A stretch of DNA of 60,000 nucleotides from Takakia lepidozioides (Eukaryota > Streptophyta > Takakiopsida > Takakiales > Takakiaceae), in NCBI GenBank assembly GCA_030704615.1, contig CM060732.1, positions 56,713,053 through 56,773,052 of the forward strand, in the 5' to 3' direction. A program made the translations under genes and the position numbers. Positions 33,932-44,090 of this stretch are shown here, piece after piece (the first letter of the stretch is position 1; the number at the start of each line of letters is the position of its first letter). The notes beneath the pieces are model-generated. The model was given only the letters and a program-made list of their open reading frames with translations, made no database searches and was not told where the DNA came from.

Positions 33932-35038
33932 CTACATCCTCTTGTAACTCTGTATCCTACTATAGACATTGTCTATAGTAGTTGTGGCAATGTTCTGCAC
34001 CTGCAGTCTGAGCTCATTCATCTCGCTTTGGGTGAGCTTCCGTGGGCTTTTGCCCTCTACTGGCCCTTGTGCTAACCAGACCTGCATAAGGCTGTTATCC
34101 ACCAAGCTGCTTGTGGTTCCCCTGAGAGTTTGCTCCTCTCTTAGCTTATACAATTCCAACTGCTGTTGTAAAGCCTTCATGCGCTTCGCCTGTGGCTCAA
34201 CCAATTGCGCATAGGCAGCAAGTAGATTATTGGCTTCTTTCGAAGCCTTGTTACTGACCGCGATTTCATTTCTATTGGCCACGATGGTTTGTTGCAACTC
34301 CACGATGTATTTCTCATTCTCAGCTTCCATCTGCCTGTATTGCTTGAAAGTATCTTCATTGCGACAGATTGTATTCTTCATATCGACAATGAGTTTCATG
34401 TGCTCCACATTCTCTTCTTCTGCCTTCGTACATTTTTCCGCTTGACTGTTTATTTCTTTTGTTGATTGGTCAAGCATAGTTGTAAATGTAGCGCATTGTA
34501 TCTCCATCCTGTTATGCACTGTCTGCAACTCCGTATGTAGTGCATTCAGTTCTTGCAACTTGCTTTCATGCTGCACCTGCATTTGGTATAGCTGTTGCTT
34601 ATGTGCTTCGTGCAACTGGTCTTGCGCAAGGCCTGCCTCAATCAATTGTTGCTTGGCCAATTGCAAAGCCATTTCTGTATTGGCCAAGTCCTGCTTCATC
34701 TTGAGAGTGACCTCTTCATCGACCTTGTTTGAACACTCAGTGGCAAGTCGAGCCTCAAACTCCTTCCTGAGTTCTTCTTTCAAGGCTGTCAATTGGGTAA
34801 TTGAAACATGGGTTTTGACATAAGTCCCCAACAAATTAAGTGTCCTGCCTATGGAATTCATCAGCATTGCCTGTTGAGGGTCATCATGGTGAGGTTGCTG
34901 CTGTTCCTCCCGATCTTCAACAGTATGATGTCTCACTAACCATTCAGACCATTGTCCCACCGGATTTTCTTCCTGAACTACTTCATTTATGACCGGTGCT
35001 ACAGTGTCATGGTCTTCCGCCTGTGGTACCTCCGACAC
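33932..35038 (-). CDS. Tat-like element ORF B, 368 aa coiled coil
   Basis: Long heptad-repeat protein rich in Glu, Gln, Lys and Leu (residues about 85-310). It lies 10 bp after ORF A in another frame, and the GTG at 35038 is not a credible start. Coding probably continues from ORF A through indels near 35050-35110. It may be part of one long 3' polypeptide, A-B-C. Coiled-coil proteins are found in other plant elements with extra 3' ORFs, but I recognise no specific family. Confidence 0.65.
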   Translation of the reverse strand: MSEVPQAEDHDTVAPVINEVVQEENPVGQWSEWLVRHHTVEDREEQQQPHHDDPQQAMLMNSIGRTLNLLGTYVKTHVSITQLTALKEELRKEFEARLATECSNKVDEEVTLKMKQDLANTEMALQLAKQQLIEAGLAQDQLHEAHKQQLYQMQVQHESKLQELNALHTELQTVHNRMEIQCATFTTMLDQSTKEINSQAEKCTKAEEENVEHMKLIVDMKNTICRNEDTFKQYRQMEAENEKYIVELQQTIVANRNEIAVSNKASKEANNLLAAYAQLVEPQAKRMKALQQQLELYKLREEQTLRGTTSSLVDNSLMQVWLAQGPVEGKSPRKLTQSEMNELRLQVQNIATTTIDNVYSRIQSYKRM

Positions 35039-35048
35039 AGTGTGTGCA

Positions 35049-36299
35049 TTATATGTACCTCAGGATTTTTCTTGGGCAACTGTTGCACCTCTGGGATTTC
35101 TGTCTGCTTGACCAGACCAAATATTCATAGAGAAGGTCCCCTTTCTCTATTTCCGCCACTATCTGTTCTGTAGTTGGAATATCTATCCCTTCACTTTCCA
35201 AATCTATTATTTCGGGTTGAGCTGCATGGATAACTTGTGACCTTGTGACAAGTCGTTCAAGTGGCTGTGTTGGTTGTGATGCAGAAGTAACTTCTTCCTC
35301 CCTCTCTGAAGGTCCTGCTTCCAGTAATAACATTCTTTTGTGCTGCTGTGCCCCTTCCTGGTCATGAGCTTGGGAAACATTATCATGCGGAATCCGTGAA
35401 GCCAGTGGATCCGCCACTACAGTCTTTCCCCTTCTCTGCCTCTTAGTCTCGGGTTGTGCTGCTAGTCCACCCTCACTGTGTGAAGAGCCTTGCTCTTCCA
35501 TTGCAGTTGTTTCTGGCTCAAACACTCCCATTTCCTTCCTTTCTTGTGCATTAAGTATGCCAGAACTAAGGATTATTTGAGCAATGATTGGGCCAGACAC
35601 TATGATAGGAGATTTTGCGGTAGTACCTTGTAATCTTTTCATCTCCTCTACCAGTGCGTTGTACATTATGTCCGCCCATGGTACCTCTTGTCCCTTCAAG
35701 CCTTTGAGGATTTCCTCTGTGAAGGATCTGCTCAAATATTGTTGGTTCTGTTTCAGGGCAATCAGAACGTTCAATACTTGGCCTATGTCTTTTAACCCTG
35801 GGTACACAGCTTTGGTACAAGCATAACCCTGAGTTTTAAAGAAACTCCCTTCTTGGAATAAATCCCCTATTTGCAGTCTTTCTCTGTGTTCCTCCACATA
35901 CACATGACCTTCTGGCAATCGAAACAATTGCTGGAGGTATAGGGGAGTAATCATTAATTCAACTCCCTTCACCGTTGTTGTTCCTGTCTTTGGCTCAAAG
36001 TTCTGCAAAAATTGTAACATGTACTGTCTATGGTGTAGTGTCCAATCCATGCTTTGCAATCCTTCCAATCTCAGCTCCTTCAGTATCTTTATCGCCTGTG
36101 GGGTAGCCATCGTTTGTTTCTGCAGAATTGTGGTGCTCTTCACCCTGATTTCCTCCATTCCTCTCACTCTCTTCATCTTAGACTCACAGAACTGCTTTGG
36201 CTGTAACAACTGCAGGAATGCCTGTAGTGCACAAAGCAGAAACGTATGGTTGCCGCAGAAAGCTATGGGTAATCTCTTGTAAGCCTGCGGGGCTTGCAA
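35049..36299 (-). CDS. Tat-like element ORF A, 416 aa, unknown
   Basis: First ORF after pol, 7 bp downstream of the pol stop. The first in-frame ATG of good context is internal (MKRVRGMEEIRVK). The central part reads like a globular plant-transposon protein (MITPLYLQQLFRLPEGHVYV). The C-terminal half is Gln/Glu/Ser-rich with a basic RQRRGK cluster that could be a nuclear signal. No domain recognised. Confidence 0.6.
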   Translation of the reverse strand: MQAPQAYKRLPIAFCGNHTFLLCALQAFLQLLQPKQFCESKMKRVRGMEEIRVKSTTILQKQTMATPQAIKILKELRLEGLQSMDWTLHHRQYMLQFLQNFEPKTGTTTVKGVELMITPLYLQQLFRLPEGHVYVEEHRERLQIGDLFQEGSFFKTQGYACTKAVYPGLKDIGQVLNVLIALKQNQQYLSRSFTEEILKGLKGQEVPWADIMYNALVEEMKRLQGTTAKSPIIVSGPIIAQIILSSGILNAQERKEMGVFEPETTAMEEQGSSHSEGGLAAQPETKRQRRGKTVVADPLASRIPHDNVSQAHDQEGAQQHKRMLLLEAGPSEREEEVTSASQPTQPLERLVTRSQVIHAAQPEIIDLESEGIDIPTTEQIVAEIEKGDLLYEYLVWSSRQKSQRCNSCPRKILRYI

Positions 36300-36306
36300 G
36301 CATTGT

Positions 36307-39300
36307 TCAAGAGAAAAGCTCTGCTCTTTCGTTTCGTGTCTCTGCCATTGCGTAAGTAATATTGCGAGCGTATAGTCTGTTAGCTTCCTCCATAGTTTCC
36401 AAGTTATAGCATTTATGGCCTGTCCTGTCGAGACGCCCGTTACTCAGAACGACGCCGCCTCTTGCGCTTAATTTCCCTCCATTTTCTTGATCATTTCTCT
36501 GGTTTTCTATTGGCTGTATCAGCTGTGACTGGATTTTAACTTTTATCTTCTTTAGTGGACTTTCCCTGTTGGATAGTCCACTAGGATCACACATGCGACA
36601 TGAATTCAGTTTTTCTGTACTTGCCGTTCGTTCTGTTTCCCTTTTTCCGTATTCATTAATGGGCCCGCCTTTCATCCCTTTTGACGGCCGTTCTTGTCCT
36701 CTTTCTTTTTGACACCTGTCCTTGCACTTCATTCTCTGCTGTGTGTCGCACCCTGACCTCCACGTGTCTATTTTTAAATTAATTTCCGTTTCTTCTTCCT
36801 TCAGCCATTTTCCTGAAGTTTTTATGTGTCCACTTGTCACTGATTCTATGGATCGTGTAACTTTAGTAGGCTGTGTTGAGCTGTGACAGGCTGTGTCATA
36901 CTGTGTTACGCTGTGATAGGCTGTGTTGCCCTGTGGTAAGCTGTGATAGGCTGTGACACGCTGCGGTAGGTTGTGATAGGCTGTGTCACGTCGTGACGGG
37001 CTGTGATAGGCTGTGTCACGCCGTGATGGGCTGTGATAGGCTGTATGACGCCGTGATGGGCTGTGATAGGCTGTGTTGCGCCTTGCTGGGCTGTGATAGG
37101 CTGTGTTGCGCCGTGTTGGGCTGTGATAGGCTGTGTTGCGCCTTGCTGGGCTGTGATAGGCTGTGTCACGCCGTGTTGGGCTGTGACAGGTTGTGTCACG
37201 CCGTGTTGGGCTGTGATAGGCTGTGTTGCGCCTTGCTGGGCTGTGATAGGCTGTGTCACGCCGTGTTGGGCTGTGATAGGCTGTGTCACGCCGTGATGGG
37301 CTGTGATAGGCTGTATCACGCTGTGATGGGCTGTGATAGGCTGTGTCACGTTTGTTTTGCCCACCCCGGTCATATATACTGGGCCTAGCGACAAGTGTTC
37401 CATACTCTGTTCGTAACACTGGTGCAGCCCGTGACTGCTCTTGCGGTTCAACATGCAAATCATGCTGCAGGGGTTTGTCATGGATACCACTGTACCCCTT
37501 CAACTTATTTGCATTGACTCTTCCCAGCATTTCTTTGTTAATGGTTTGTAACATGGCTGTGTTGTTATCATACATCTTTTGGATGACATAAGGTCCTTTC
37601 CATGGTGATTTAAGCTTAGAAGCTTGAATCTTTCCTTTCTTCTGCAACCATAGAACCAAATCCCCCGTCTTAAAAGTCTTTAATTTGCCTTCATCAAACT
37701 GTTCCTTTCGCTTCATCTGAATTCTGGTCATATTATCCGCTGCATCAGCACGTACTTCTTCCACATGGTATAATTCATGTTTCCTGACCTTGATGGAGTC
37801 TTGCAATTCCATTCTTTTTCCCCACTCCGTTCTCATGGTAGGTAACAGGAATTCCACTGGAAGTAAGGCTTCCATACCATAAACTAATTGGAATGGTGTA
37901 TACTTTGTGGTGACTTTATACGAAGTCCTGTATGACCATAAAGCTGTCAGCAGCTTTGTATCCCAATCCGTTCTGTTTGCATTGACTATCTTAGCCAAGA
38001 TAGTACATAGTATTTTGTTGGTAGCCTCTGCCTGTCCATTACCCTGTGGGTAATATGTTGTACTCTTTCTATGCACAATCATAAACTCTTTAGTCAATAA
38101 CTCAATGGTCTCATTCATGAAGTGACTTCCTTGATCACTGATAAATTCTAAGGGACATCCAAATCGTGTAAGTATGTTCTCGTACAGGAACCTTGCTGTG
38201 GACTTGGCTGTGTTGTCCCTCAAAGCTTTAGCTTCCACCCACTTTGTAGTATAATCAGTGGCTGTAATTATGTACCTGTTTTGTGTATTCTTGGATGGTG
38301 GATTAATTGGTCCAACAAAGTCTAGTCCCCATTTCTGAAATGGTTCCGTAGGCATTGTAGGATGCAAGGCCATTCTTCCAGATCTCTGCAAAGGTCCTAG
38401 CCTCTGACATTCATCACACTTCTGACAATACTCATGTACATCTTTGAACAAAGTAGGCCACCAGTATCCTGCGAGTAGTATCTTTCTACTGGTAGTCTCT
38501 TCTCCAAAATGACCTCCAGCCACTCCTTTATGAACTTCCTCCAAGACTTTATTTACTTCATGGTGGTACAAGCATCGTTTTAGTACTCCGTCAGGTCCTA
38601 ACTTATACATTCTGCTTCCTACCATAGTATAAGGTAAAGCTCTGATAGCAATTCTCTTCCTCTGCTCCTTACCATAACTAGGTGGGCACTGACCATGAAC
38701 AAGGTAGTATCTGATTGGCCACTGCCAATCTAACCATTCATCTGCACTTCCTTGCACCTCCATTACAAATAAACTCGCATCAGGTAACTGATCGTCCACT
38801 CCTGTGGCGGCCTCTCCTGTTGTTAGTCGTGACAAATGATCTGCCACAAGATGCAAACGGCCAGGCTTGTAAATAACCTCAAACTCAAACTCATGCAAGA
38901 TTATTAACCACCTCGCTATCCTTCCACTTATCAAAGGTTTGTTCACCAGATATATCAGAGCCTGGTGATCCACATAAAACATAAACTTTCTTCCCAATAG
39001 GTAATGCCTGAATTTCTTCACTGCATAGATCATTGCCAATGCTTCTCTTTCCGTTGTGCTATAGTTCCTCTCAGCACTGTTCATCAACCGGCTAGCATAG
39101 TACACAGGTGAATCTATATTCCCTGTAACATTCTGGGCTAACACCGCTCCCAACGCTTCTCCTGATGCATCGCAGTGAACATGAAATACTACATGCCAGT
39201 GAGGGTTAATCAGCACAGGTGTAGTTGTTACTGACAGTGTAAGTTCCTCAAACGCCTGTTGACATTCAGCTGTCCATGCAAACACTGCATCTTTCTTCAG

Positions 39301-40179
39301 AAGTTTGCTCAATGGTGCTGCTATTTGTGCATACCTTTTGACAAATCTTCTGTAATAACTGGTTTGCCCAAGGAATCTCCTTAAACTCTTAACATTCACT
39401 GGTGGTGGAGAGGCTTTAATGGACTCTGTCTTCCTGGGATCCACAAGGAGTCCCTTCTTACACACAATGTGTCCCAGAAGCACCCCTGAGTTCACACAGA
39501 AAGTACACTTCTCTGGGTTCAAGCCCAGACCTCTCATCCTGCATCTGGCCAGGCATAACTCCAATTTATGCAAGTGCTCATTCTTAGAGCTGTACACACT
39601 GAAATCATCCAAAAACACCTGCATGAAATCATCCAGATACTCTTGAAAAGATTCACTTATCACTCTCTGAAAGGTCGCTGGTGCATTACAAAGCCCAAAG
39701 GGCATGACTTTGTATGCATAAGCCCCCCAGTCTGTGATGAAAGCTGTTTTCCCTTGGTCTTCTTCTGCCACTTGCACTTGATTATAACCACTGAAGCCAT
39801 CCATGAATGAGTACATCTCATGGCCTGCCACAGTGTCTAATACTGCTTCTGTGAATGGCAAAGGGAAAGGATCTTTCTTCGTACAAGCATTCAGCTTCTT
39901 ATAGTTCACACATACTCTTAGTTTGCCATTCTTCTTGGGAACTATAACAATGGGTGACAACCAAGTTGTATACTCTATTGGGTATATAAACTTAGCCTCA
40001 GCCAACTTCTTTATCTCTTCTCCAACCTTCTGTGCGTAGTTGGGATTCATTCTATACCTCGCCTGCTTGATTGGTACTGACCCTGGTTCCAGTTCAATTT
40101 TATGCTGACAGACTTCAGGTGGTATCCCTTTTAGATCCTCATAGCTCCAAGCAAATACATCTCTGTATTTGATGAACAA
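36307..40179 (-). CDS. Tat-like element pol: RT, RNase H and integrase with a repetitive C-terminal extension, 1290 aa
   Basis: Uninterrupted ORF. RT at about residues 60-260, with FLDDFSVYS as the catalytic box (FLDD instead of YxDD) and MPFGLCNAPATFQRV. RNase H follows with HCDASGEALGAVL and STTEREALAMIYAV. The integrase has an H-H-C-C finger ending CQKCDECQR, the catalytic core with WGLDFVGPI, FISDQGSHF and the Glu of PQGNGQAEATNK, and a C-terminal GPYVIQKMYDN region. After that come about fifteen copies of a 10-residue repeat (AYHSPTRRDT), encoded by a 30-bp satellite at 36.9-37.35 kb, and a basic tail. It overlaps gag-protease by 49 bp in the -1 frame. Confidence 0.93.
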   Translation of the reverse strand: MFIKYRDVFAWSYEDLKGIPPEVCQHKIELEPGSVPIKQARYRMNPNYAQKVGEEIKKLAEAKFIYPIEYTTWLSPIVIVPKKNGKLRVCVNYKKLNACTKKDPFPLPFTEAVLDTVAGHEMYSFMDGFSGYNQVQVAEEDQGKTAFITDWGAYAYKVMPFGLCNAPATFQRVISESFQEYLDDFMQVFLDDFSVYSSKNEHLHKLELCLARCRMRGLGLNPEKCTFCVNSGVLLGHIVCKKGLLVDPRKTESIKASPPPVNVKSLRRFLGQTSYYRRFVKRYAQIAAPLSKLLKKDAVFAWTAECQQAFEELTLSVTTTPVLINPHWHVVFHVHCDASGEALGAVLAQNVTGNIDSPVYYASRLMNSAERNYSTTEREALAMIYAVKKFRHYLLGRKFMFYVDHQALIYLVNKPLISGRIARWLIILHEFEFEVIYKPGRLHLVADHLSRLTTGEAATGVDDQLPDASLFVMEVQGSADEWLDWQWPIRYYLVHGQCPPSYGKEQRKRIAIRALPYTMVGSRMYKLGPDGVLKRCLYHHEVNKVLEEVHKGVAGGHFGEETTSRKILLAGYWWPTLFKDVHEYCQKCDECQRLGPLQRSGRMALHPTMPTEPFQKWGLDFVGPINPPSKNTQNRYIITATDYTTKWVEAKALRDNTAKSTARFLYENILTRFGCPLEFISDQGSHFMNETIELLTKEFMIVHRKSTTYYPQGNGQAEATNKILCTILAKIVNANRTDWDTKLLTALWSYRTSYKVTTKYTPFQLVYGMEALLPVEFLLPTMRTEWGKRMELQDSIKVRKHELYHVEEVRADAADNMTRIQMKRKEQFDEGKLKTFKTGDLVLWLQKKGKIQASKLKSPWKGPYVIQKMYDNNTAMLQTINKEMLGRVNANKLKGYSGIHDKPLQHDLHVEPQEQSRAAPVLRTEYGTLVARPSIYDRGGQNKRDTAYHSPSQRDTAYHSPSRRDTAYHSPTRRDTAYHSPARRNTAYHSPTRRDTTCHSPTRRDTAYHSPARRNTAYHSPTRRNTAYHSPARRNTAYHSPSRRHTAYHSPSRRDTAYHSPSRRDTAYHNLPQRVTAYHSLPQGNTAYHSVTQYDTACHSSTQPTKVTRSIESVTSGHIKTSGKWLKEEETEINLKIDTWRSGCDTQQRMKCKDRCQKERGQERPSKGMKGGPINEYGKRETERTASTEKLNSCRMCDPSGLSNRESPLKKIKVKIQSQLIQPIENQRNDQENGGKLSARGGVVLSNGRLDRTGHKCYNLETMEEANRLYARNITYAMAETRNERAELFS
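36890..37360. repeat. 30-bp in-frame satellite in the pol 3' end
   Basis: About fifteen units of 30 bp containing GGGCTGTGATAGGCTGTGT, reading as a 10-residue repeat on the minus strand. Because the unit is a multiple of three, copy-number change does not break the ORF. Confidence 0.93.
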
Positions 40180-43100
40180 GCTTTTGCTTCTTCGAAGAAT
40201 TCCGGCTCCAAATCAGCTCCTACTTTCACCATCCTCGGTTCCTCCTGAGTTCCCACATTTACTTCTCTCACCTGCTCATCAGCTGTGATTGTCCAACCAG
40301 TCACCACTTCATCCTGTAAGCTCACAGTGGCTGGTTCTTCTAGGATTTCTATTTCTCCTTCTCTTTCTTCATAGAAATGTGATGGGTAAATGCTGGTTTC
40401 TTCTTCAGTTGGTGTTGCTGTCACTACACCACAGCAGATACCTCTCAAACAACTTAGGCTTTCCAGCCGCATCTCTGCAACCTGCTCCCATTCTGGGTGT
40501 GCAGCAAATAGGGTAGCTTCCTGCTCCTCATCCAGTCCTCCCTTCCAGTCATACTCTCTGACTCCTCGAGGTCTTCTTGTAGCAGGTAATCTACTAGATT
40601 TCTTTGTGGTAATTTGTATCTCGTGCATCCCATTATGCACAGTTAGTAACTGAGAATTCCAGTCATGGAATACCCTTGCCTGTTTCAGCCACGGACGTCC
40701 CAATAATAAGGAGTAAGCCTCCATGACTTCATCCATTTTTAATACAGTTACTGTGATCATAAAGATCATTTTCTGTATCTGTATCTTAACTCCTCTTATT
40801 AATCCCAATGGCTGTACACTTCTTTGATCTGCCATTGTTACTGTAAATGGGGCTGGTTTCATGTTACTTAGACCAAGCTTCTTCCTTAATTGGTCTGTCA
40901 TGATATTTACTCCAGAACCACCATCTATCAGTACATCAGTTAGTTCTGTGCTTCCAATTCTCAATTGGATTACTGGCATAGAATCATCAAAGTCCATGAC
41001 TGGTTCTCGCCCTTCCGGCTTCACATTATAACTGGTCACCTTGCTGTTCAGGTCTGTGTTTCCTGTCTCTTGGGCAATTCGATTGATTGCCTGATACAGC
41101 CTGTGCCTACAATAAGGTGCCACAGCTAATAGCTGTCCAATGGTAATTTCTGCTTTGGTCTGACATATTACTTCAGCCAAAGTCTCTTCATTACTTTGCA
41201 TGTCTGCATCTTCTTTTTTCCTTTCTTCCTCACTCCCCTCTTTTTCTCCATCCGAATCAGAGGAATCTGCCACAGGAATATCCGTACTCTTTTGCATTTC
41301 CCTTATAGTATCTGCCACTTCCTTGTGCAGTTCCTTCTCATCCTTCCAAGTCTCTTCATCTTCAGGCATATCATTGCCACTTCCAGTCTCATCTTCTTCC
41401 TCTTCTACTGGAGGTATTAGTTTGGCTTTACTTCTTGTTACTATCATTGTACTTACTTCTGGTACAACACATGGCCTAACCATGTGAGCTGCCACCACTG
41501 GGCCCTCATTCACAGGAGCTCTCATCTCATTCTGGTGTCTTATCCAGAATGAACAGGCTGCCTTGCGATGTCCTGGCTGATTACAATAGTAACATAGCTC
41601 TTCACCATTGGGTCCTCGCCCTTGGTCTGGTCTTGGATTATTTCTATAATCCTGATTCCCGGGCTGGTAATTCCCCCTTGGATTACCCTGATAGTTGCCT
41701 CTGGAATTTCCTTGGTAATTCCCTCTTGAATTACCTCTCCCTTCCATGCCATTGTTATAACCACCAGACCTACCATAGTGGTCCTGATCATTGCTTCTTC
41801 TTGGCTGGGGCTGCACCTGATGCACCCTCACTTGCCTAGGTTCTCTTGCAGCTGTCCTTCTGTTGTAGTAACAATTCTCAGTAGAATGGTTATCCATTTT
41901 ACAGATAGTACAGTGTTTCTCCTTCATGTGGCATTCTGTAGTGGTATGGCCTTCATTCTGGCACTTTGCACACCATACACCCTTCCTCCAATGTGTTGCA
42001 GCCTCTGTGGCATACTTCTTCAAGATTTCTTCCAATCTTTTCTCATAGTTATCCCTCTTCAACTTTTCCTTTCTCTTACTCTTTCTTTTTAGTTCTTGCT
42101 CTTCTTCTTCATCTGACTCATCTTCAGAGTCCTCATCTTCCTTTTTCTCTCTCCTGAGCATTCCCAATTGCTCAATTCTGTTTGCAGTTTCAAATGCCTC
42201 CTCCACTGTATTATGGGGTAACATATCCACTTTCTTCTGCAACTCTGGTCTTAGTCCACTCACAAACCAAGTCTTCTGTAAACCGGGTGCTGGTACTGCA
42301 GCCAGCTTTTTCATCATCAATTCCATCTTCTCCATATACTCTTCAACAGTTTCATGCTTCTTCTGCTTCAGCTGTTGTAAACTTCCATACACTTCATCCT
42401 CAGTTTTACTTGTCCTGAACCTATTTCGAAATGCTGTATTCAAGCCATTCCAGGTTAGGAAATGATTATCAGGGAATCTTGCATACCATTCACTTGCTTT
42501 CTTGATAAGTGAACAAGGAAACAGTCTCATCTTGGCATCATCGCCATTCTCATTGTTCACTATACACATGTGCTCAAATTGGCTAATGTGTACATCGGGA
42601 TCCCCTTTTCCTGAATATATTGGAAAGGGTGGTTTTGCCCGTGTTGGTTGTAACGCCATCTGTGGCCCTACCTTCTGCCCACTGACAGGTGCTGGCACCC
42701 TTGCTGGTGCTGGTCCTTCTGGACCTGTTGTTTTTGTGGTGGATCTTCCACCAAGTGGTGGCCCTTGAGCACTCCCTGCTTCTGGCCCCACGATATTCAC
42801 AGTATTCCCAGCTTCAGTTGCACTACTTCCCACACTCCCTGTCCCCCCAGAGCCAGATCCAGGCAGCCCGCCTGATCCCCCTGAGCCGACACCTTCGTTG
42901 GCCTGTGATCCAAGTGCTCCACTTGATCCAGGTCCAACGGGTTGGGATGTCCTGGTTGTAGTCTCAACCTCAGCTGTTGGGTCTACTTCTTCATATTCTT
43001 CCTCTTCCAATTTCTTCTCTCTGTTTTCATCCTCCAAGTTCTGCCCTTGGGTTTCTTCTTCACTCATGTAACTCAACTGTAATGGTGTTGGAGAGTCTGA

Positions 43101-43490
43101 ACTCTCCGTTGGCTCTGCCACATCCTCATCTCCTTCTTCATCTTCTGCTTTAGAAACTGGAGTTCCTGCTTTTGGTGTTCCATGCCAACTCTTATCAAAG
43201 ATTTCTGTCAAGTCTTTTATCCAAGGATGTACCTCAGATCTTTCACCTCGTGATTGATCTTCTTCCTGTACCAATTCCCTTAATCTTTCTTGCAAAGAAA
43301 CAGAAGGAGTGGCATCCAACTCTAGTTCTTCCGGTATAGGTGATGCACTTTTTGATCTTGATGGTGTGAGAGGTCCAGATGATTCCCCTATGTCTATTCC
43401 TCTCTCCCAAAGATATGGATAATTAGCTTTCAGATAGCTTTCTCTTTTTGATGAATATCTTTGTCGTCTAGCTTCTCTTTCATCACTCAT
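40131..43490 (-). CDS. Tat-like element gag-protease, 1119 aa
   Basis: Gag has an acidic N-terminus, a Gly/Ser linker, and a retrotransposon gag core (AFRNRFRTSKTEDEVYGSLQ; YMEKMELMMKKLA). Three CX2CX4HX4C zinc knuckles follow: CAKCQNEGHTTTEC, CTICKMDNHSTENC and CYYCNQPGHRKAAC. An aspartic protease with VLIDGGSGVNIM and LLLGRPWLKQA ends the protein. The ATG overlaps the stop of the upstream ORF (ATGA at 43487-43490). The last in-frame residues before pol homology are EEAKA; a -1 shift there continues directly into the pol sequence LFIKYRDVFAW. Confidence 0.93.
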   Translation of the reverse strand: MSDEREARRQRYSSKRESYLKANYPYLWERGIDIGESSGPLTPSRSKSASPIPEELELDATPSVSLQERLRELVQEEDQSRGERSEVHPWIKDLTEIFDKSWHGTPKAGTPVSKAEDEEGDEDVAEPTESSDSPTPLQLSYMSEEETQGQNLEDENREKKLEEEEYEEVDPTAEVETTTRTSQPVGPGSSGALGSQANEGVGSGGSGGLPGSGSGGTGSVGSSATEAGNTVNIVGPEAGSAQGPPLGGRSTTKTTGPEGPAPARVPAPVSGQKVGPQMALQPTRAKPPFPIYSGKGDPDVHISQFEHMCIVNNENGDDAKMRLFPCSLIKKASEWYARFPDNHFLTWNGLNTAFRNRFRTSKTEDEVYGSLQQLKQKKHETVEEYMEKMELMMKKLAAVPAPGLQKTWFVSGLRPELQKKVDMLPHNTVEEAFETANRIEQLGMLRREKKEDEDSEDESDEEEEQELKRKSKRKEKLKRDNYEKRLEEILKKYATEAATHWRKGVWCAKCQNEGHTTTECHMKEKHCTICKMDNHSTENCYYNRRTAAREPRQVRVHQVQPQPRRSNDQDHYGRSGGYNNGMEGRGNSRGNYQGNSRGNYQGNPRGNYQPGNQDYRNNPRPDQGRGPNGEELCYYCNQPGHRKAACSFWIRHQNEMRAPVNEGPVVAAHMVRPCVVPEVSTMIVTRSKAKLIPPVEEEEDETGSGNDMPEDEETWKDEKELHKEVADTIREMQKSTDIPVADSSDSDGEKEGSEEERKKEDADMQSNEETLAEVICQTKAEITIGQLLAVAPYCRHRLYQAINRIAQETGNTDLNSKVTSYNVKPEGREPVMDFDDSMPVIQLRIGSTELTDVLIDGGSGVNIMTDQLRKKLGLSNMKPAPFTVTMADQRSVQPLGLIRGVKIQIQKMIFMITVTVLKMDEVMEAYSLLLGRPWLKQARVFHDWNSQLLTVHNGMHEIQITTKKSSRLPATRRPRGVREYDWKGGLDEEQEATLFAAHPEWEQVAEMRLESLSCLRGICCGVVTATPTEEETSIYPSHFYEEREGEIEILEEPATVSLQDEVVTGWTITADEQVREVNVGTQEEPRMVKVGADLEPEFFEEAKACSSNTEMYLLGAMRI

Positions 43491-44090
43491 GTCCCATGTC
43501 TTTCATTTCTTTTAATGTGGCAATAACCAAAACTCTCTTTGTAATATCTCTCGTATATGCCTGGATTTCTTTCAAGCTTCAATGCACCCTTGGCTATACT
43601 TGAAGTCTCCGTTACCATATAACCATATGGCAAACAAGTCTGAAAAGCTGTTCTTGGTGTGAGTTTGATCCACAAAATATCCTTTGGAATCCAATTCTTT
43701 ACCAGTACAAGCTCTTCATGCATATGAGTATAAACATTCACCTTTCTTTCTTCCCAACCTTCAAACTCTACTCGTTTAATGGATAGCAACGCTATCACAT
43801 AAACTAATGTTGGTAACCAACGTGCTCTTCCTCTACAGGCTACCTGATAAATCTTTATCACTCCTTTCTCCAGACCCCATTCTGGATCAGCATCATGCAC
43901 TCGTTTAAGAATATTTTCTTTACATCCGTCTGGCAATTCCAAGAACCTTTGAAAGAATTGTTTGGACAATCTTTCTTCCTTCGTTCCACAGGGAATTTGA
44001 TTCACTTCAAACTCTTTAATGGTCCAACCCCCATGATCCCACCAGATGCCTGTCACATCTGGTTGTTCATGTCCCAGGTCCCCAGTATGG
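43487..44090 (-). CDS. Tat-like element extra ORF before gag
   Basis: Open frame of about 200 codons between PBS and gag (the open frame itself runs to 44206 inside the LTR; the true start is unclear). Contains FFQRFLELPDGCKENILKRV and RWLPTLVYVIALLSIKRVEF. It ends in a 4-bp overlap with the gag start. Ogre-type Tat elements also have an ORF1 upstream of gag; I cannot confirm homology. Function unknown. Confidence 0.6.

Noticed and set aside
32628-36299. Envelope gene in the Tat-like element
   Set aside because: No signal peptide, no convincing transmembrane anchor and a long coiled coil; the evidence does not support a fusion glycoprotein.
36993-37388. Cys-rich plus-strand repeat protein
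   Set aside because: Opposite strand of the 30-bp satellite inside the intact pol ORF.
41196-42961. Leu/Ser-rich plus-strand open frames resembling membrane proteins
   Set aside because: Shadows of the intact gag-protease ORF; hydrophobicity comes from the complement of Glu/Lys-rich codons.
43487-43490. ATGA overlap as a bacterial operon signature
   Set aside because: The context is a plant-type LTR retrotransposon with PBS, PPT and LTRs; the overlap is compact viral-style packing.
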